Shown: positions 35,624 through 47,499, numbered from the stretch's first letter. The stretch is 64,000 nt of DNA from Arbacia lixula (GCA_963669155.1 OZ022597.1:3616833-3680832); one strand, 5' to 3'. Notes: generated from the letters alone by a model not told the origin. A program made the numbers and translations.

Positions 35624-36150
35624 CACCACACCACCCCTACCCCTCACACCCCTTAGCCCAGATTTTTAAGGTGCTTGTGGTTTCTTAGCTCTTCAGTATT
35701 CATTGACGAACAGGCTTTTTGCACACAATTGTGATAAATACCACTCCCCCGAGACTACAGCGCTTAGTGACGTTATAACGTCACTCGCCCGACTTAGTCG
35801 TAAACCACGCTGTTTAATCACTGCTAGAAATACATCCTCAGAATGGGGGAAATTCGCATCTATAAATCATTTCAATGTGTATGCATTAGTAGTATATAGG
35901 TCAGGTTATATTCAGCTGCGGGTTTGTTTGATCAAGGATGTTTCATACGGTCTGTGTGGTATGAGGCTGTTTACCCATGAATATTCCCGTATGCATCTTA
36001 AAATCGGACGAATCTTTTTACCCTTTCTTTGCCAGACAGAATCCTACTCACAGAGATTGATGTACATTACTAGCGATCAACTACGCACAAAAAAAGAGGC
36101 GGTGTGTCCCTTTATTTGCAGGTTAACAATTTAATTTGTATAAACAACAC
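35624..36150. other. No gene recognised
   Basis: A 143-codon plus-strand frame (35703-36134) shows no recognisable domain. It is bounded by repeats on both sides. Confidence 0.4.
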
Positions 36151-36304
36151 TGAAGATGGAAGAAGATACTGCATTAGAACTTCCCTCCCAATAATAGAAT
36201 TGGAAACTGACGGTCGGCGAAATTATAGCGATCAGTAGATAGTGAGGAGGTTTAGGGGGGTCGTCCGAAATCTATAGGCTAGAGACCGGAGACTGCTTTG
36301 TGCT
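36151..36304. repeat. Dispersed repeat, copy 2 (partner at 4415-4592)
   Basis: Shares ordered blocks with 4415-4592, including GGAAGAAGATACTG, AGAACTTCCCT, GTCGTCC and GAGACTGC. Confidence 0.65.
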
Positions 36305-36520
36305 GTGGTCCGCATCTATCCGCACGTGATCGTTACGGTATACTGCTGATTCCTGCCGAATTTCATGACTATTGAAAATGGTACACCCTGCATTTAAGTA
36401 CCACTGAAGTATTTTTACACCAGAAAGAGAAAACAAATTTGAAGAAAGAATGAGTAAAATATGGAGAGGGGAGCTAAAATAAAAGTGGTGAAGAATACAG
36501 AATGGGTGAGATATATTAGA

Positions 36521-36790
36521 TTGAATTGAATTGAATTTGAATTGAATTGAATTTATTTTTTCCACATCTAAACATAAACATACAACGTACAAGTACATGA
36601 AATGATACGTTCACATGCATATACAGATAATAAAGAGGGACATTAACAAGGTAAATAGAATGCATATCGAAAACAATATTAAATTACTGCTTGTACACTT
36701 CAATAACAGAAATTTGATAACATATATAACAATGTGGAGGGAGCCTATAAAAAAAAGCGAAGCTTGTAGGGTTATAGGCTCCCCGTTACA
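36521..36790 (-). mobile_element. LINE 3' end on the minus strand, hairpin plus (AATTC)n tail
   Basis: On the minus strand a perfect 12-bp stem is formed by GGGAGCCTATAA and TTATAGGCTCCC (36739-36750 with 36772-36783), around a loop containing ACAAGCTTCGC. About 190 bp later come AAATAAATTC and AATTC pentamers (36521-36551). The plan matches the plus-strand element at 15080-15224, but the tail unit differs. Confidence 0.6.
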
Positions 36791-36984
36791 ATCTATGAGA
36801 TTACATAAAGATGTATACATTTATTAAATCAAAGTGCCGTAAAGGATATGTTGTTGTTCATTGTTGACTGTTCCTCACCGATCTCTCCCAATCGTTATCA
36901 GACATAAACAAACTTTTATAATCAGCATACAGCTTGTATGCCGATCATACATGTGTATATTAAGCTTATGTGCGTATATCATGG

Positions 36985-37270
36985 ACACAATTTAAAACAC
37001 GCAACAATCTTTAAGGCTAAAAAGTACTCAATATACGATTAGAAAAAGAAAATGCAAATACTTTGGGAATATCATAAGAAAGAATGTCTTTGAGTGCTGT
37101 TGGAAGGAAGGTTTGATGGGAAGAGAGGACGAGGGCGTCCACGTACTCAGTGGATGGATGATATTAAGGAGTGGATGAGGCTGAGTTACGGAGTATGTGT
37201 CAGAAGGGCGCACGATTGGGAAATGTGGCGGTCCATAGTAGCCGAACTACTGAGAGCAGATTGCACTTAA
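36985..37270 (+). pseudogene. Reverse-transcriptase C-terminal fragment of a non-LTR retrotransposon, frameshifted
   Basis: In one frame the sequence reads TIRKRKCKYFGNIIRKN and continues to about 37115. It then shifts frame to read GKRGRGRPRTQWMDDIKEW, followed by RLSYGV, VRRAHDWEMWRSIV and a stop at 37268-37270. These correspond to the segment after the reverse-transcriptase domain of endonuclease-reverse transcriptases in non-LTR retrotransposons, where K-YFGHIIR, GRGRPR-W-DDI-EW and A-DR-WR are widely conserved. The RT catalytic region is missing and at least one frameshift is present, so this is a dead 5'-truncated copy. It lies back to back with the minus-strand LINE tail at 36521-36790. 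Confidence 0.75.
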
Positions 37271-38468
37271 AGAAGAAGATACAACATGAATTGCAATACA
37301 TTTGATGGCGGGCTAAATAAAACCATTAATATATTGGGAAATCTCTTCTCGCCAAACATGCCAAAGGCTCTTCAAGTGTTTCAACTCTTAATCGTCTTGA
37401 AATGTGTTCGCTTGTTGATTCTAAAAACAGTCTTTGTTTCAAGTCTCTCGTGTCGGCCCTCAACATAAACAATTGCAGCTGGTGGCATGAACAGGAATCT
37501 ACATCTCAATTCGATTGTTCGAAAATATAGCTGACATTTTCAAGTGTTTTCTATTATTTGTAGCATGCATGCCTGTATGGAGCACTGATCCTAACCATGT
37601 TAGACGCATACGAATCGACGCTCTGTCTGGTTTCATAGGGTCAAGTGTTGTGCGCAACACTGCCGGCGTTAGGGATCGATAATGAGACCGGGGGTGTGTT
37701 GCTGCCCCCCTCCAGCCGACTATCGCTGTCCAGATCTCCATTATGCATTAGGGTCAACGACGCGCCCCGCTCGAACTCCTCGCGCCCTTCACGTACGTGG
37801 TCTTCTTACACACGTGTTTGCCTCTGGGAGATCTATGGGAGGCGGTATGACAGAAAAATAAAGAATTATTGATATTCTGACCGGGGGCAAAATATCAATA
37901 TCGATACCTCACTCTCATACCTCTGACCATACTTCAATCAATCAGGTTCACTCACCCGGGACTACTGACAGAATCACGCAAGGCAGTGTGTTACAGTTCC
38001 AACCTGTCCTTCAGTATTAGGGTTTTCATCATTATAACGATGCAATGACAGAGACTGAGATTGCATACACCACACTAATGTCGGTGTTGGCGAATGTTCC
38101 TACCATCCATTCGTTTATGTTGTCATTAAACAGGGTAACCCCCTCAATTCTACAACTGCTTTAAAGGGAAGCTCATACAACAAAACAAACATATTTGATG
38201 TACATTTTGTACAATGAAAATGACATTAAATTTCACATGGACATTAAAATTGTTAATTCAATTTTGATGGAAAAACGTACTAAATCTTAAGAATGAAAAT
38301 CGTAAGAACAAAAATACTAATTGAATTCATTAAGAATTTAAAACTGTCAAGCCTGATAATCAAGACATTATTTCTGATCACTCTATTTTTCATACACATC
38401 GTTGTAATACAAATACATTTTATACACTTTATTTGCATCATATGCTATGTGATGTCTTCTTCGTCGTG
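37271..38468. other. No gene recognised
   Basis: Contains a CpG-richer patch at 37610-37800 with overlapping 75- and 80-codon frames on opposite strands. No domain is recognised. Confidence 0.45.
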
Positions 38469-38545
38469 TTAACACTACCTATACAGATTATGTGCTTCTC
38501 GATGAGATTTGAGTGGAAATGCACACCTGGCACGCGATAGGTTAA
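38469..38545. mobile_element. TTAA-bounded element, 77-bp variant
   Basis: It starts TTAACACTACC and ends CTGGCACGCGATAGGTTAA. The size is close to the short variants at 7882 and 26266, though the interior is diverged. Confidence 0.5.
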
Positions 38546-39478
38546 CTGCCGGGGTAACATAAGATTCAACCATCTGCCGTGGCATTGGAACCTTTGGAAT
38601 GCAAATAATAGGTAACTATCGGTTAACTCTCAATCAAGGCGCTTGGGGCATTGATAAGAGTTTAATTGAAGTTAGATGTGTAGACATTAAATGGCATTCG
38701 CTGTGATTGTGGGCTCTGAATCTGATCGAAAAATCTTCGAGGAAAAACATTTCATCAAGATGAAGGGGGCGCGTTTGCTTTTGGGGGAACGAATTCCTAA
38801 TTTATCCTTTTTGATTCTCGTCTTCCGTAGATGTGAACTCCCCCTTAAGCTAGTGTGGCCCGTGTTCCAATTGCGTGTAGTTCGGCATGTATCAACGTAA
38901 ACAGTCATAGCTCCCCTAACGTTTTCAATAAAAGTGAACAACTTTTATCGTGTGAATTCCGCAGTTTTACAGGACTGTAGCCTAAAACACTGCCCATAGC
39001 TAGTGAGCCCCATTTGCAAAACTCATGAAACTCGGCATATGTCAGTAGTGTGCCCTTACGGATAATGTATCAAATCAAGCAGTTATATAACCAGTTGCAA
39101 AAGAAGTGAAACACTACCCTTGTTCTTCTTTGAACCCCCATCTCGTTTGCAGCGACCAGAGTCTCCGTTCATACACGCTTCAGGCTCCTTATTTCTATAC
39201 GGATGACGTAAAAATAAAGACATGAGAAGCAACAACGGAATTTTTAATTTCAAATAAACTTCCATTCTTTCCTACCCTCCAGAAAATGTCAAAATGACGT
39301 TGTTTTGGTTTGCTTTATAAGTTCTCTTGCAGTGATAAACACTTTATGCGCCACAGATGCAGTTTAATGCACACAAAACGTACTGAGCATCATGTTGTCT
39401 GACGTATGGGTTTAGCTCAAGTTAATTTACTTATCTTGCGAAATACGGTGACAATAATATACAAGTATTTCATGATCA
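38546..39478. other. No feature recognised
   Basis: Opposite-strand frames of 69 and 84 codons at 38687-38941 are unrecognised. Confidence 0.5.
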
Positions 39479-39604
39479 TGAGGGATCTTGTGGAATCTAT
39501 TAGCACCCGAGGTTAAGTGGAGGGCGTGTGGTACTGATTCCAAATGGTCCCGCACGCCCTCCACTTTACATAGGGGACCAATGGATTCCATCAAGGTCCC
39601 GAAC
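39479..39604. repeat. Long imperfect hairpin, ~50-bp arms
   Basis: GTGGAATCTATT, then AAGTGGAGGGCGTG, on the left pairs with CACGCCCTCCACTT, then AATGGATTCCATC, on the right across a ~25-base loop. GGGATCTTG/AAGGTCCC at the base extends the stem. It is probably the end or core of a DNA element. Related inverted sequence (ATAATCTTTGATCAT at about 39644 against ATAATCAAAGATATG at 40098) suggests a larger structure. Confidence 0.6.
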
Positions 39605-40865
39605 AGAGATCATGACATATTTATTGTATATCCTTCATTTATATAATCTTTGATCATTAATTGAATCCTTACCATGGACTTTGTGACAGTGTCCATGCTC
39701 TAAGCTCCGAACGTTGGGTGCCCGATTCATTTTTTTTTATTTCCTGCGGCTTGAGCAAACCAACGGAAATTCAAGTAGCGCCTCGGCCGCAACACCGCGG
39801 GATTTCCCCAAGCGCACCCAATGATTTTCCGCTAAAACGCAACAAAGCAGCTGGAAAGAAGTGTATTGCGTAGATTTTGCGTGTCGCGCATTTACCCGGG
39901 ATGAACCGATATCGAGACAAAAAGAAAAGGGCGATTTTTTTTGTAATTACGTCACGAAATAGTACCTTTTCCCCTCTGACGTCACAAAATAGCCTTTTTT
40001 TTTCCTTCTGAGCTTCTTTCGCTCTATATAGTTGAACTATTTGTGGTCATGTGACACTTTTTAACCAATCAACGAATTGGAATATAATAATGAGGGATAT
40101 AATCAAAGATATGTTTGAACTATTCTGTTCGCCAGGGCCATCCATACTGGCCGTTTAGGCGGATTTCTTTGTTTCGTGTAAATCATACATGGACTCAGCC
40201 TCTCGAAGCTGTGCTTAGTAATCATTCTTCTCCTGAGGGTTGGTATTTACTTTGCTTGGGGTGGTTTGAGCAGGCGAAAGGAAGTTTTATATTAACTACT
40301 CTATCTTCCTGGAGCACTCCTTTGGGTCTTGCATAGTGGAGCGTGGCTGGAGAGAGAGAGACAGATTAGTCTCAAGGAGCGAGTAATTGCGAAGGATTGG
40401 AGTCTAATGTCGGAATGAAGTATTGGAGTTCACTAACGCCACCATAATTAACCATCCATTATACGACCACAGACACACAGCAGAAGTAAAATAGAAAAGA
40501 CAAATAACAACATTCCAGAAACATCCTGGTTAAAAGAATGTTGCCATAACGGGCAATCCTCGAGTAAGTTCTGAGGCTGGCATTGGCCACCAAGACTATA
40601 ACAACCTGTCAAATTTTAAGGATTTGATGCTTAATCTTTACTTAGTTCAATGCAAAAACGCCATGATTTGTCCGTGAAAGAAAAATGTATGCTTTTGTTG
40701 TTTATCTCCTCTTCTTCTCTTCTTGAGTTTATTTTTATTTCGATTTCTCGCTCTTTTCATTTGTTGTCACCCACTTGTCCAGCATGGGGTGTATGATTTG
40801 TCGAAATGGGAACATCTGGGAGCTGCTATGGGTACGTAGCCCTCACCTCGCACCCTTCCCCACCG
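39605..40865. other. No gene recognised; part may belong to a larger foldback
   Basis: Two near-direct repeats, TACGTCACGAAATAGTACCTTTT and GACGTCACAAAATAGCCTTTT type, occur near 39950-40000. Frames at 39661-39873 and 40115-40336 are unrecognised. Confidence 0.4.
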
Positions 40866-40955
40866 TTAACTCTTCAACCGCCATGAGTTCATCTGTGAAC
40901 ACATTATACACGCAAAGCCCATAAAGAAACAGTTTTCCGGGGATACAAGGAGCTA
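40866..40955. mobile_element. TTAA-bounded element, 90-bp copy with eroded right end
   Basis: It starts TTAACTCTTCAACC. Its expected right end reads CCGGGGATACAAGGAGCTA where intact copies have GGTTAA or AGTTAA. The 90-bp length supports membership despite the loss. Confidence 0.42.
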
Positions 40956-41389
40956 CCCACATTGTCTTAGCGCACACGTCACTCGTCAAAGGGTGTGGAA
41001 ATGACGATCCCCAGAGAGATCATACGATCGATATTATCGGAGGGCGCGGGCGACAAAAGCTCAGATTTGTAAACCATGTAAACTGAGGCAGGAAAGTGAA
41101 GGTTGTCTTTTAACTTATCTGGAATGCTTTAAACACTTTCAAGTTATCATGATTGATTGGGGCAGGCAGTGCAAGTGGTATTTGAGTCTAGAGGCGCTCA
41201 TACTCGACGCTCCAGACTGTAATTGTGAGAAGATCGGGAGAGGATGCGATTGCGTCTGGGAGTACAGTCTGATGAAAGTAGAGTATCGTAAACGCGTGGT
41301 TAGGATAGTATCTTGCTGAAGCATCCACTCTTTCCTAGCTTCCTCGTACTTGACTAATCGATGTAGGGATCAATGTTACAAGAATGTTC
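40956..41389. other. No feature recognised
   Basis: Ordinary sequence before the CT-rich region. Confidence 0.5.
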
Positions 41390-41870
41390 TCTCTTTCTTT
41401 CTTTCTTTCTCTTTCTATGTCTCCCTTCCTTTCTCTCTCTATTTTTACAATCTCACTTTCTAATTTCTTTCTCTCTCTCTCTCGTTCGCTCTAACATTTA
41501 AAAGTTATCTATTTCTCTGTATTTTGCCATTTTCTATTTTGTTCTCACTATGTTACCCTCTTGCCTTGGTCAGTATTATATATCTCTTTATTTATCTACC
41601 TCTTTTTCTCTCTCTCAAATTCTTCCTTTCTTCCTCACTCTAACATGTCAAAGTTATGTATTTTTTGTATTTTGTCATTTTCTTCATTTGTTCGCGCTAT
41701 ATTACCCTCACGCTCTGTTCAGTACTATATTTCTCTCTCCCTCTCTTTCTCCGAGTCTTCCTTGCTCTTACATGTCAAAGTTATGTATTTATATGTATTT
41801 TTCATTCTGTATTAAATAAAGTTAACATATCTTTTAACCGTTCTCTCTTTTCAGTATAATACTTTTTCTC
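41390..41870 (+). repeat. CT-rich region with three decayed tandem units
   Basis: (TTTC)5 at 41391-41416 precedes three copies of a block containing AACATGTCAAAGTTATGTATT (positions about 41493, 41642 and 41770), with CAGTATTATAT-type motifs at 41571, 41720 and 41852. Period is about 149, then about 128-132 bp. The three overlapping Leu/Ser/Phe frames here arise from this duplication. Confidence 0.7.
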
Positions 41871-41937
41871 TCTCTTCCTTTTCTTTCTTCATATATGCAC
41901 TTATTTTCTTCTCTTTCTCCATCTCATAAATTACAGT

Positions 41938-42000
41938 ATTACCACCACCCCCCCCTCTCTCTCTCTCTTTCTCTCTCTCTCCCCCTCTCTCTCTCCTCCC

Positions 42001-42032
<32 letters not shown>

Positions 42033-42034
42033 TG
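41938..42034. repeat. C-runs and (CT)n microsatellite
   Basis: CACCACC leads to a C8 run, CT units, a C14-type run and CT units again. Confidence 0.94.
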
Positions 42035-43061
42035 TCCTTGTCTTTCTCCAAATCCATCTTCTTTTATTTTCCTCAGTTCGGACCACACCATCCTTGCTCT
42101 CACTCCTATTATATTCAAACGTGATCTCAAGGAACCCACCCAGCGTGTCTCATTAAACATACATGAAAAGCACATACGATCAATAGAGGGATGGTCATGA
42201 CGATAAGGGTTGAATGTTCAGGTCTTGTAATGCTTAAACAAGTCATTGTGATAAGGTCATCCTTTGCTGAGTAAGTCAACTCATTGTTAAAGGTATGAGG
42301 TACAAACCGGCAGTAAACATGGCGAAACCTTTCTGCAGTCACCACCGTATCCGGATTACTGTAAATGATGTCATCATATCGAAATGAATCCTTCCTTTTA
42401 TCCTGAAGTCAAACAAGAGTGGAACGGCACTTAATTCAATAATAGCTTTTGTAATCTTTTCCACTATACCTAGTATAAAAGAACCCAAATATTTCACCAT
42501 TTACATGAAAACGTAAGATTTTTTTCGGTAACAATTTAATCTTGGCAATGTTTTTTTATTCCTTTTCATGTATGAAACATTTGGAATATCATGTTAACTT
42601 TTTCCTCACAATGAATTTAAAATAAAGAGTTGTGTTTCATGACTGTTTCTGTTTTAATTATGTCGGCTAAACAAACTGCTGCTTGATGGAGTTTGTATGC
42701 ATTACTCGCGCCGAGCGACTGTTCCGTTTACATGTCTCATGTGTTGCATTATAAAATACTATTCGGTTTCTCGACGCCGTGCTACAAGAACTACATTGGC
42801 ACATATAAGATGTCAAACGGATGTGTTGTTGATATGGAAGATTTGTGTCGCGTGAGTATAAGGATGATGTTGACTAGTAATGCATTTGAATCGCATTCAT
42901 GACATGGTCGCGGCGTCCCATGAGGTCTTTTCCATTGGATTTGCCTCGCTCTTTGATTCAAGGCCGATAGATTGACATTGGTTAAGAGCAAACCGATAGG
43001 AGACAGCGGTACAAGGGTTCATTGAATTAAGCATGTTAAAAGGAGGAAAGTTTTGTTGACC
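42035..43061. other. No gene recognised
   Basis: A 69-codon plus-strand frame at 42693-42902 is unrecognised. Near 42660-42680, GCTAAACAAACTGCTGCTTG resembles the left end of TTAA-bounded elements but lacks a TTAA. Confidence 0.45.
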
Positions 43062-43092
43062 CCCCCCCCCCCCCCCCCAACACACACACACG
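43062..43092. repeat. C18 run and short (CA)n
   Basis: About 18 consecutive C followed by AACACACACACA. Confidence 0.95.
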
Positions 43093-43194
43093 GGCGCGAT
43101 TTCGCCCAGTATCAGCTGGGTCGTGTCTGTTATTGAGTGAGTTAACAATCTCACTCTTTGTCTGTGTTATACATTTCGTTCCTACACCCTCATC

Positions 43195-43270
43195 CAACGC
43201 AGCTATCTACCAGCTCTTCGCCCCCGATCTGTCAAGCAGATCGAAACGTCGAACCAATAGCTCCTCTCAG
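43195..43270 (+). ncRNA. Relic of a Penelope-type hammerhead site
   Basis: A perfect 6-bp stem-II hairpin GATCTG-TCAAG-CAGATC (43226-43242) is followed directly by GAAAC, GTC and GAAC, the layout of small hammerhead variants. AGCTAT (43201-43206) can pair with ATAGCT (43257-43262) as stem I. The 5' half of the core, expected as CUGANGA, is replaced by CTCTTCGCCCCC, so it cannot be catalytic as it stands. Confidence 0.42.
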
Positions 43271-43664
43271 AGCTTACCCCTTCGAAAGCAGAATACTTGG
43301 AGACTCTCACTGCTTATTATGTTTTCATTCCTTCTCTAATTGATCGTCTCTCTATCACTTTCTAAGTAGCTCTTAGCAGACCTAGTCCGACGGCATGTCC
43401 CAACAGTCCATTTAAAGATAAGTCGCATTGGGAAACCTTCAAAATGTCATCGTTTTCTTCCTCACCGTTTAAACACATTCCTTTTAGTAACAAATCAACC
43501 TCCGTATGCATAAATTGTGAGAGACTGACAGTGACGATAAGGGGTGTATGGGGAGGATTGTGGTGGTTTAGTGGAGCTGGGGAAGGGGAAGAGAGGAGTT
43601 GAAGCGCGAGACAGAGACAGGGAAGGGGCTACCTGGTTCAGATAGAGGTTGGAAAGGTATATTG
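43271..43664. other. No feature recognised
   Basis: Ordinary sequence before the GA tract. Confidence 0.5.
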
Positions 43665-43821
43665 AAATCGAAAGAGAGCGCGAGCGAGAGAGAGAGTGAG
43701 AAAAGAGTGAGAGAAAGAGACACAGAGAGAGGGAGAGACAGACAGAGAGAGATACAGAGAGAGAGAGATACAGAGAGATACAGAGAGAGAGGGGAGGAAA
43801 GAGTGAGAGAGAGATAGAGAT

Positions 43822-43890
<69 letters not shown>

Positions 43891-43891
43891 A
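43665..43891. repeat. (GA)n tract with (GACA)n block
   Basis: GA-rich units with GATA and CAGA interruptions lead into about 14 perfect GACA units at 43836-43890. Confidence 0.95.
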
Positions 43892-44940
43892 ACAGAGGGG
43901 GCGAGAGTGAGGGAGGAACATGTATATAGAGATCAAGAGAGAACACTAGGGTGGAAGACAGAATATCAATCTTGAATCAAAATCTGACCAGCCTTTCTTC
44001 AAATGCGTCCTGTACCGCGCCACATATCAGTTGAGCCATGCCACGTATTTTTGCATTTGCCCACATCCATAATTTGAAGAAACGAATGTGTTACCTCACA
44101 TAACGAGCGGCCTTGCCGATGATATGTCTTACGACTGACGTGCCTGAGGGTTGATTTAACCGTGATAAAATACCTCAAACTTAAGTATCGTGTTAAGGAG
44201 GTATATGGTAATGCTTAGACCCGACTCTAACAAGAGCACATGAGTGGATCGTTGAGTGTGGTATGTTTTCACTCGGCGCCAAGCATGCCAAAGGCAAACA
44301 TAAAAGTCATAGCTAGACTATGGGAGAAGATGGAGTAGGTGTGAGGGGAAACAGATACAAGATCATGACGTACAAAACAAGTGCAACAATAGAAGAAGAA
44401 AAGGATGGAAAAGGGGAGGGGAGAAGAGGGGGAAAGCGAACGGTCTATAGAATAGGAGCATGTGTACTAAAAGTAAAAGAATTTAAGGTAAGAAAAATAT
44501 ATCCAGAAAAGTGGAGGTGTGCAAAACAAACGAAATGAAATTATGAAGAAGGAGAAAAATATGCTAAAGCATATTTTGATAATGAGGGTCAAAATAAAGA
44601 AGAGGTAGAGATGGTGAACGAAATATAAACAAAAAGGATCAGAGATGAGAGCGAGGGAGAGAGATATGGTGATGTATACCTGGACATATCACAAAGAGAC
44701 AGAGAACCAAATCTTCTTTCCTTTTCTAGGTCAGTTCACGATTTCACCTGGATTCAATATTGTGCCAGATATGAGACCATCGTACGTTTATTTAGGGCAT
44801 TTCCATAACGATATATGATCATCACATAACTTCCCAAATCAATGTCGGTGAAACATTATACATACTTTAAATCAATTACGCTTAAGCAACGCACAACGTA
44901 AACTGCTGAATGTAGGTTCCCTTAATAATCGTGTGGTCAT
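43892..44940. other. No gene recognised
   Basis: Purine-rich near 44390-44440 and 44590-44700. A 72-codon frame at 44320-44538 is unrecognised. Confidence 0.5.
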
Positions 44941-45045
44941 TTATAACCACTTGTGTGGGTATAGTACGCGTGATATGGTAATCACAGTGGTAGCCACTTA
45001 TGTGGGGATAGTACGTGTGATATGGTAATCACTATGGTAATCACG
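44941..45045 (+). repeat. 47-bp tandem duplication
   Basis: CCACTTGTGTGGGTATAGTA and CCACTTATGTGGGGATAGTA each lead into a GTGATATGGTAATCAC block. The two units are about 47 bp apart and differ at a few bases. A third partial GGTAATCAC follows. Confidence 0.8.
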
Positions 45046-45189
45046 GACACGTGATTCGACCAAGAAGTAGGCCAGCATTGTAGCCTCAGGCCAAGACTGT
45101 GGGACATTTGTCATCCAAACTCAAAAGTATAGTTAAATGGATAGGGTCGACTATCCTTCTAAGCACTTATAATGCTAGTTACTTTCTCC

Positions 45190-45204
45190 TTCTCCTCTCT
45201 CTCT

Positions 45205-45235
<31 letters not shown>

Positions 45236-45237
45236 AC
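45190..45237. repeat. (CT)n microsatellite
   Basis: CT units with two CCCT interruptions. Confidence 0.93.
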
Positions 45238-45890
45238 TCAATTTGAGCTGTTATACATTTCTAAGCCAAACTCGAACGTGTAGTCAAGTACTAGTCACCT
45301 TATCAGGCTATTTTTTCTCCCAGTCGGAGTTATCTTGGCTTCTATGCCGTTGAGCATTACTTATCCAAATTACACTGCCTGCAGTAAACTAATCATTCTA
45401 GAATTTCTTTTCCGGTTCAACCTTCTGAAAAAGGAATGTATCTACAAATTGCCAAAATGGTTAGTGATGACTTTGCTGAGATCTATTTATTTATGATGCA
45501 GAAAATTTACCGTTTTCACTACGAATCTTATCACATTTTATTGTTGAATTGATCAGACACGTTTAACGTACAATCAAAGTGAAATCATCAGATTAACGAG
45601 GAAAAGACGGAAGAAAAAGTAAAAGCAGAATCTACGACTGTAATGTAAAAGATTGTTACCCTGAATGTGCAACTTTTGTATTATTTCACGATAAAAACAC
45701 ACAAATCCCAGAGCAGCACTGTGGCGGGCACAGGAAGAGGGAAGACCCAACAATCTGGGTTGAAGGAAAACAAAACATCTCTTTAAGATCTTCTATACAT
45801 CGTATGTTGGGTAACAGAAAGGAAGAGGAATACAAACGTCGTCAGAGTAATAGGGTTGTTACGCATGAAGAGTGAAAAGAAGACGCTTAA
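45238..45890. other. No gene recognised
   Basis: Sequence near 45655-45745 (TTACCCTGAATGTGC, AAAAACACACAAATCCC, GGGCACAGGAAGAGGG) looks like a heavily eroded TTAA-bounded element. Confidence 0.4.
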
Positions 45891-46223
45891 AGGTAGCCCG
45901 TCCCTTTTGCAGACCTAATTCTGAAAGTTCCCTGACTTTTGTCATCATGTGAGAGAGAGAGAGTGGCTATAACCTTTCCATGGAATCGACAAAGCGTAAT
46001 CTTAAGTTTTGAGGAAATTAATCAATTGATCGAGCGTTCTTTTTTCGTACCACGGAAATAGTCAAATCTCAGTGAAAACTAGTGAGATTTTCATTTATTG
46101 TACGGGAGTTATAGTATCTCTGACCTTAAAATATCACAGTTGGTATCCCAAAGATACGTGCTAAATACGTGCAAACTATCATGAAGTTTTCAGATGTGTG
46201 TAAAAGGGACGGGCCATCTTTAA
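45887..46223. mobile_element. Complete TTAA-flanked 329-bp MITE
   Basis: The element (45891-46219) lies between TTAA at 45887-45890 and TTAA at 46220-46223, the target duplication of piggyBac-like and Kolobok-like elements. Its terminal inverted repeats read AGGTAGCCCGTCCCTTTTGC at the left and, inverted, AGATGGCCCGTCCCTTTTAC at the right. It has no coding capacity of note (106- and 71-codon minus-strand frames overlap its right half). A second copy starts at 63654. Confidence 0.8.
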
Positions 46224-47499
46224 AGCAAATAAACAAATAAGAAGATAAGACATTAAAAGCAATGTCGAACACTGAATAAGCAGGCAACGAGTGAAGGGCA
46301 AAACTTCCTGCTTTATGAGAAGAATACCCAAAAAGGAGGGTAAACGATTCGTAAATGGACGTTTTGGGAATGCTGATTTTACCAATCCATCCATCTCGAA
46401 GGCTTAACGGGTGCAACACGCGCAATAAAATTGTAAAATCGTCCAAAGAATGATTTTGTTGTTCAGCGCGCTTCCCAAGAATTCCATAGATAATGCAAAT
46501 ACGTATCTATTTTTGAGTTGAACTAAATAGGAACGTTAACAGGGAAGCGTGTTTTCGGTGGTAAAGGACCGTTCTCATGACTTGCACAGCCGGTAAAAGC
46601 GGTGGACAACCTCTTTACATTTAAGCATCACTACTCATATGAAAGTTGGATTGTTTACCTCACCGGGAATACTTCTGATAATGAGAACTGCGTGGTAGCA
46701 GTGAGCGGTCTCGTGTGAACGTGCTTTAATTCATTACTATGTTTCTTTCATGTTATTAAAACCAACTTAATTTAGGAAAGTTAACTATGTGACTCATTTT
46801 GCGGCTGCCACAGCTCTATGTTAGAGATTTACCCTAGCATTGTTAAATGTACATTAACATACACACACGCATGTGTTATGCAATGATCGCACCCACACAA
46901 TACAAGTGTATACATACAAGAACAACAATTATTAGACACGTTCTTCCAATTTAAGTTCATGATGTGAAGGCGGTGAAATGAAAACGTTAAGTGAAGCATG
47001 GTAATTGTAGGATCTTAAAATGTCAATTTGTTATGTTATCCATGGGAGCTTTAGAAGCATGTAGGATGTATGTTATAGGAGTCATGATTATTCCGTTAAG
47101 GGTTTGACTATCATAGCGCGCACTGCATGCTGGTCACACGTGATGTGTACGAAAGGACAAGAGATTCTGCTCATGCGCGTGTGTATATTTTGCGGGCACG
47201 TGACATTTCTGTTCTGAGTGAGGTGAGTTGATGACTCCCCATGCCCATTATAGTACAGGATAAACAACGCTGCAACCGACAGAGCATTGTAAGGCGAGAA
47301 GAAGTGGTAATGAGCGCAAAATTGGGCTTGACAGTTGAGAGAATTTGGCGGGAGAACAAACAGAGAATCGGTAATTGGAATTGCATTACGGCGTGGCCTT
47401 CAACTACTCAGTGCTGCGAAATCTAGTTACTCTTTAGCTCGTTAGACATGTGACTTGGCGAAAGAAATTTATACGTGAATAATTCTTCAGATCTTGTCC
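46224..47499. other. No gene recognised
   Basis: Unremarkable sequence. Opposite-strand frames near 47171-47426 are unrecognised. E-box-like CACGTG occurs near 47200. Confidence 0.5.
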
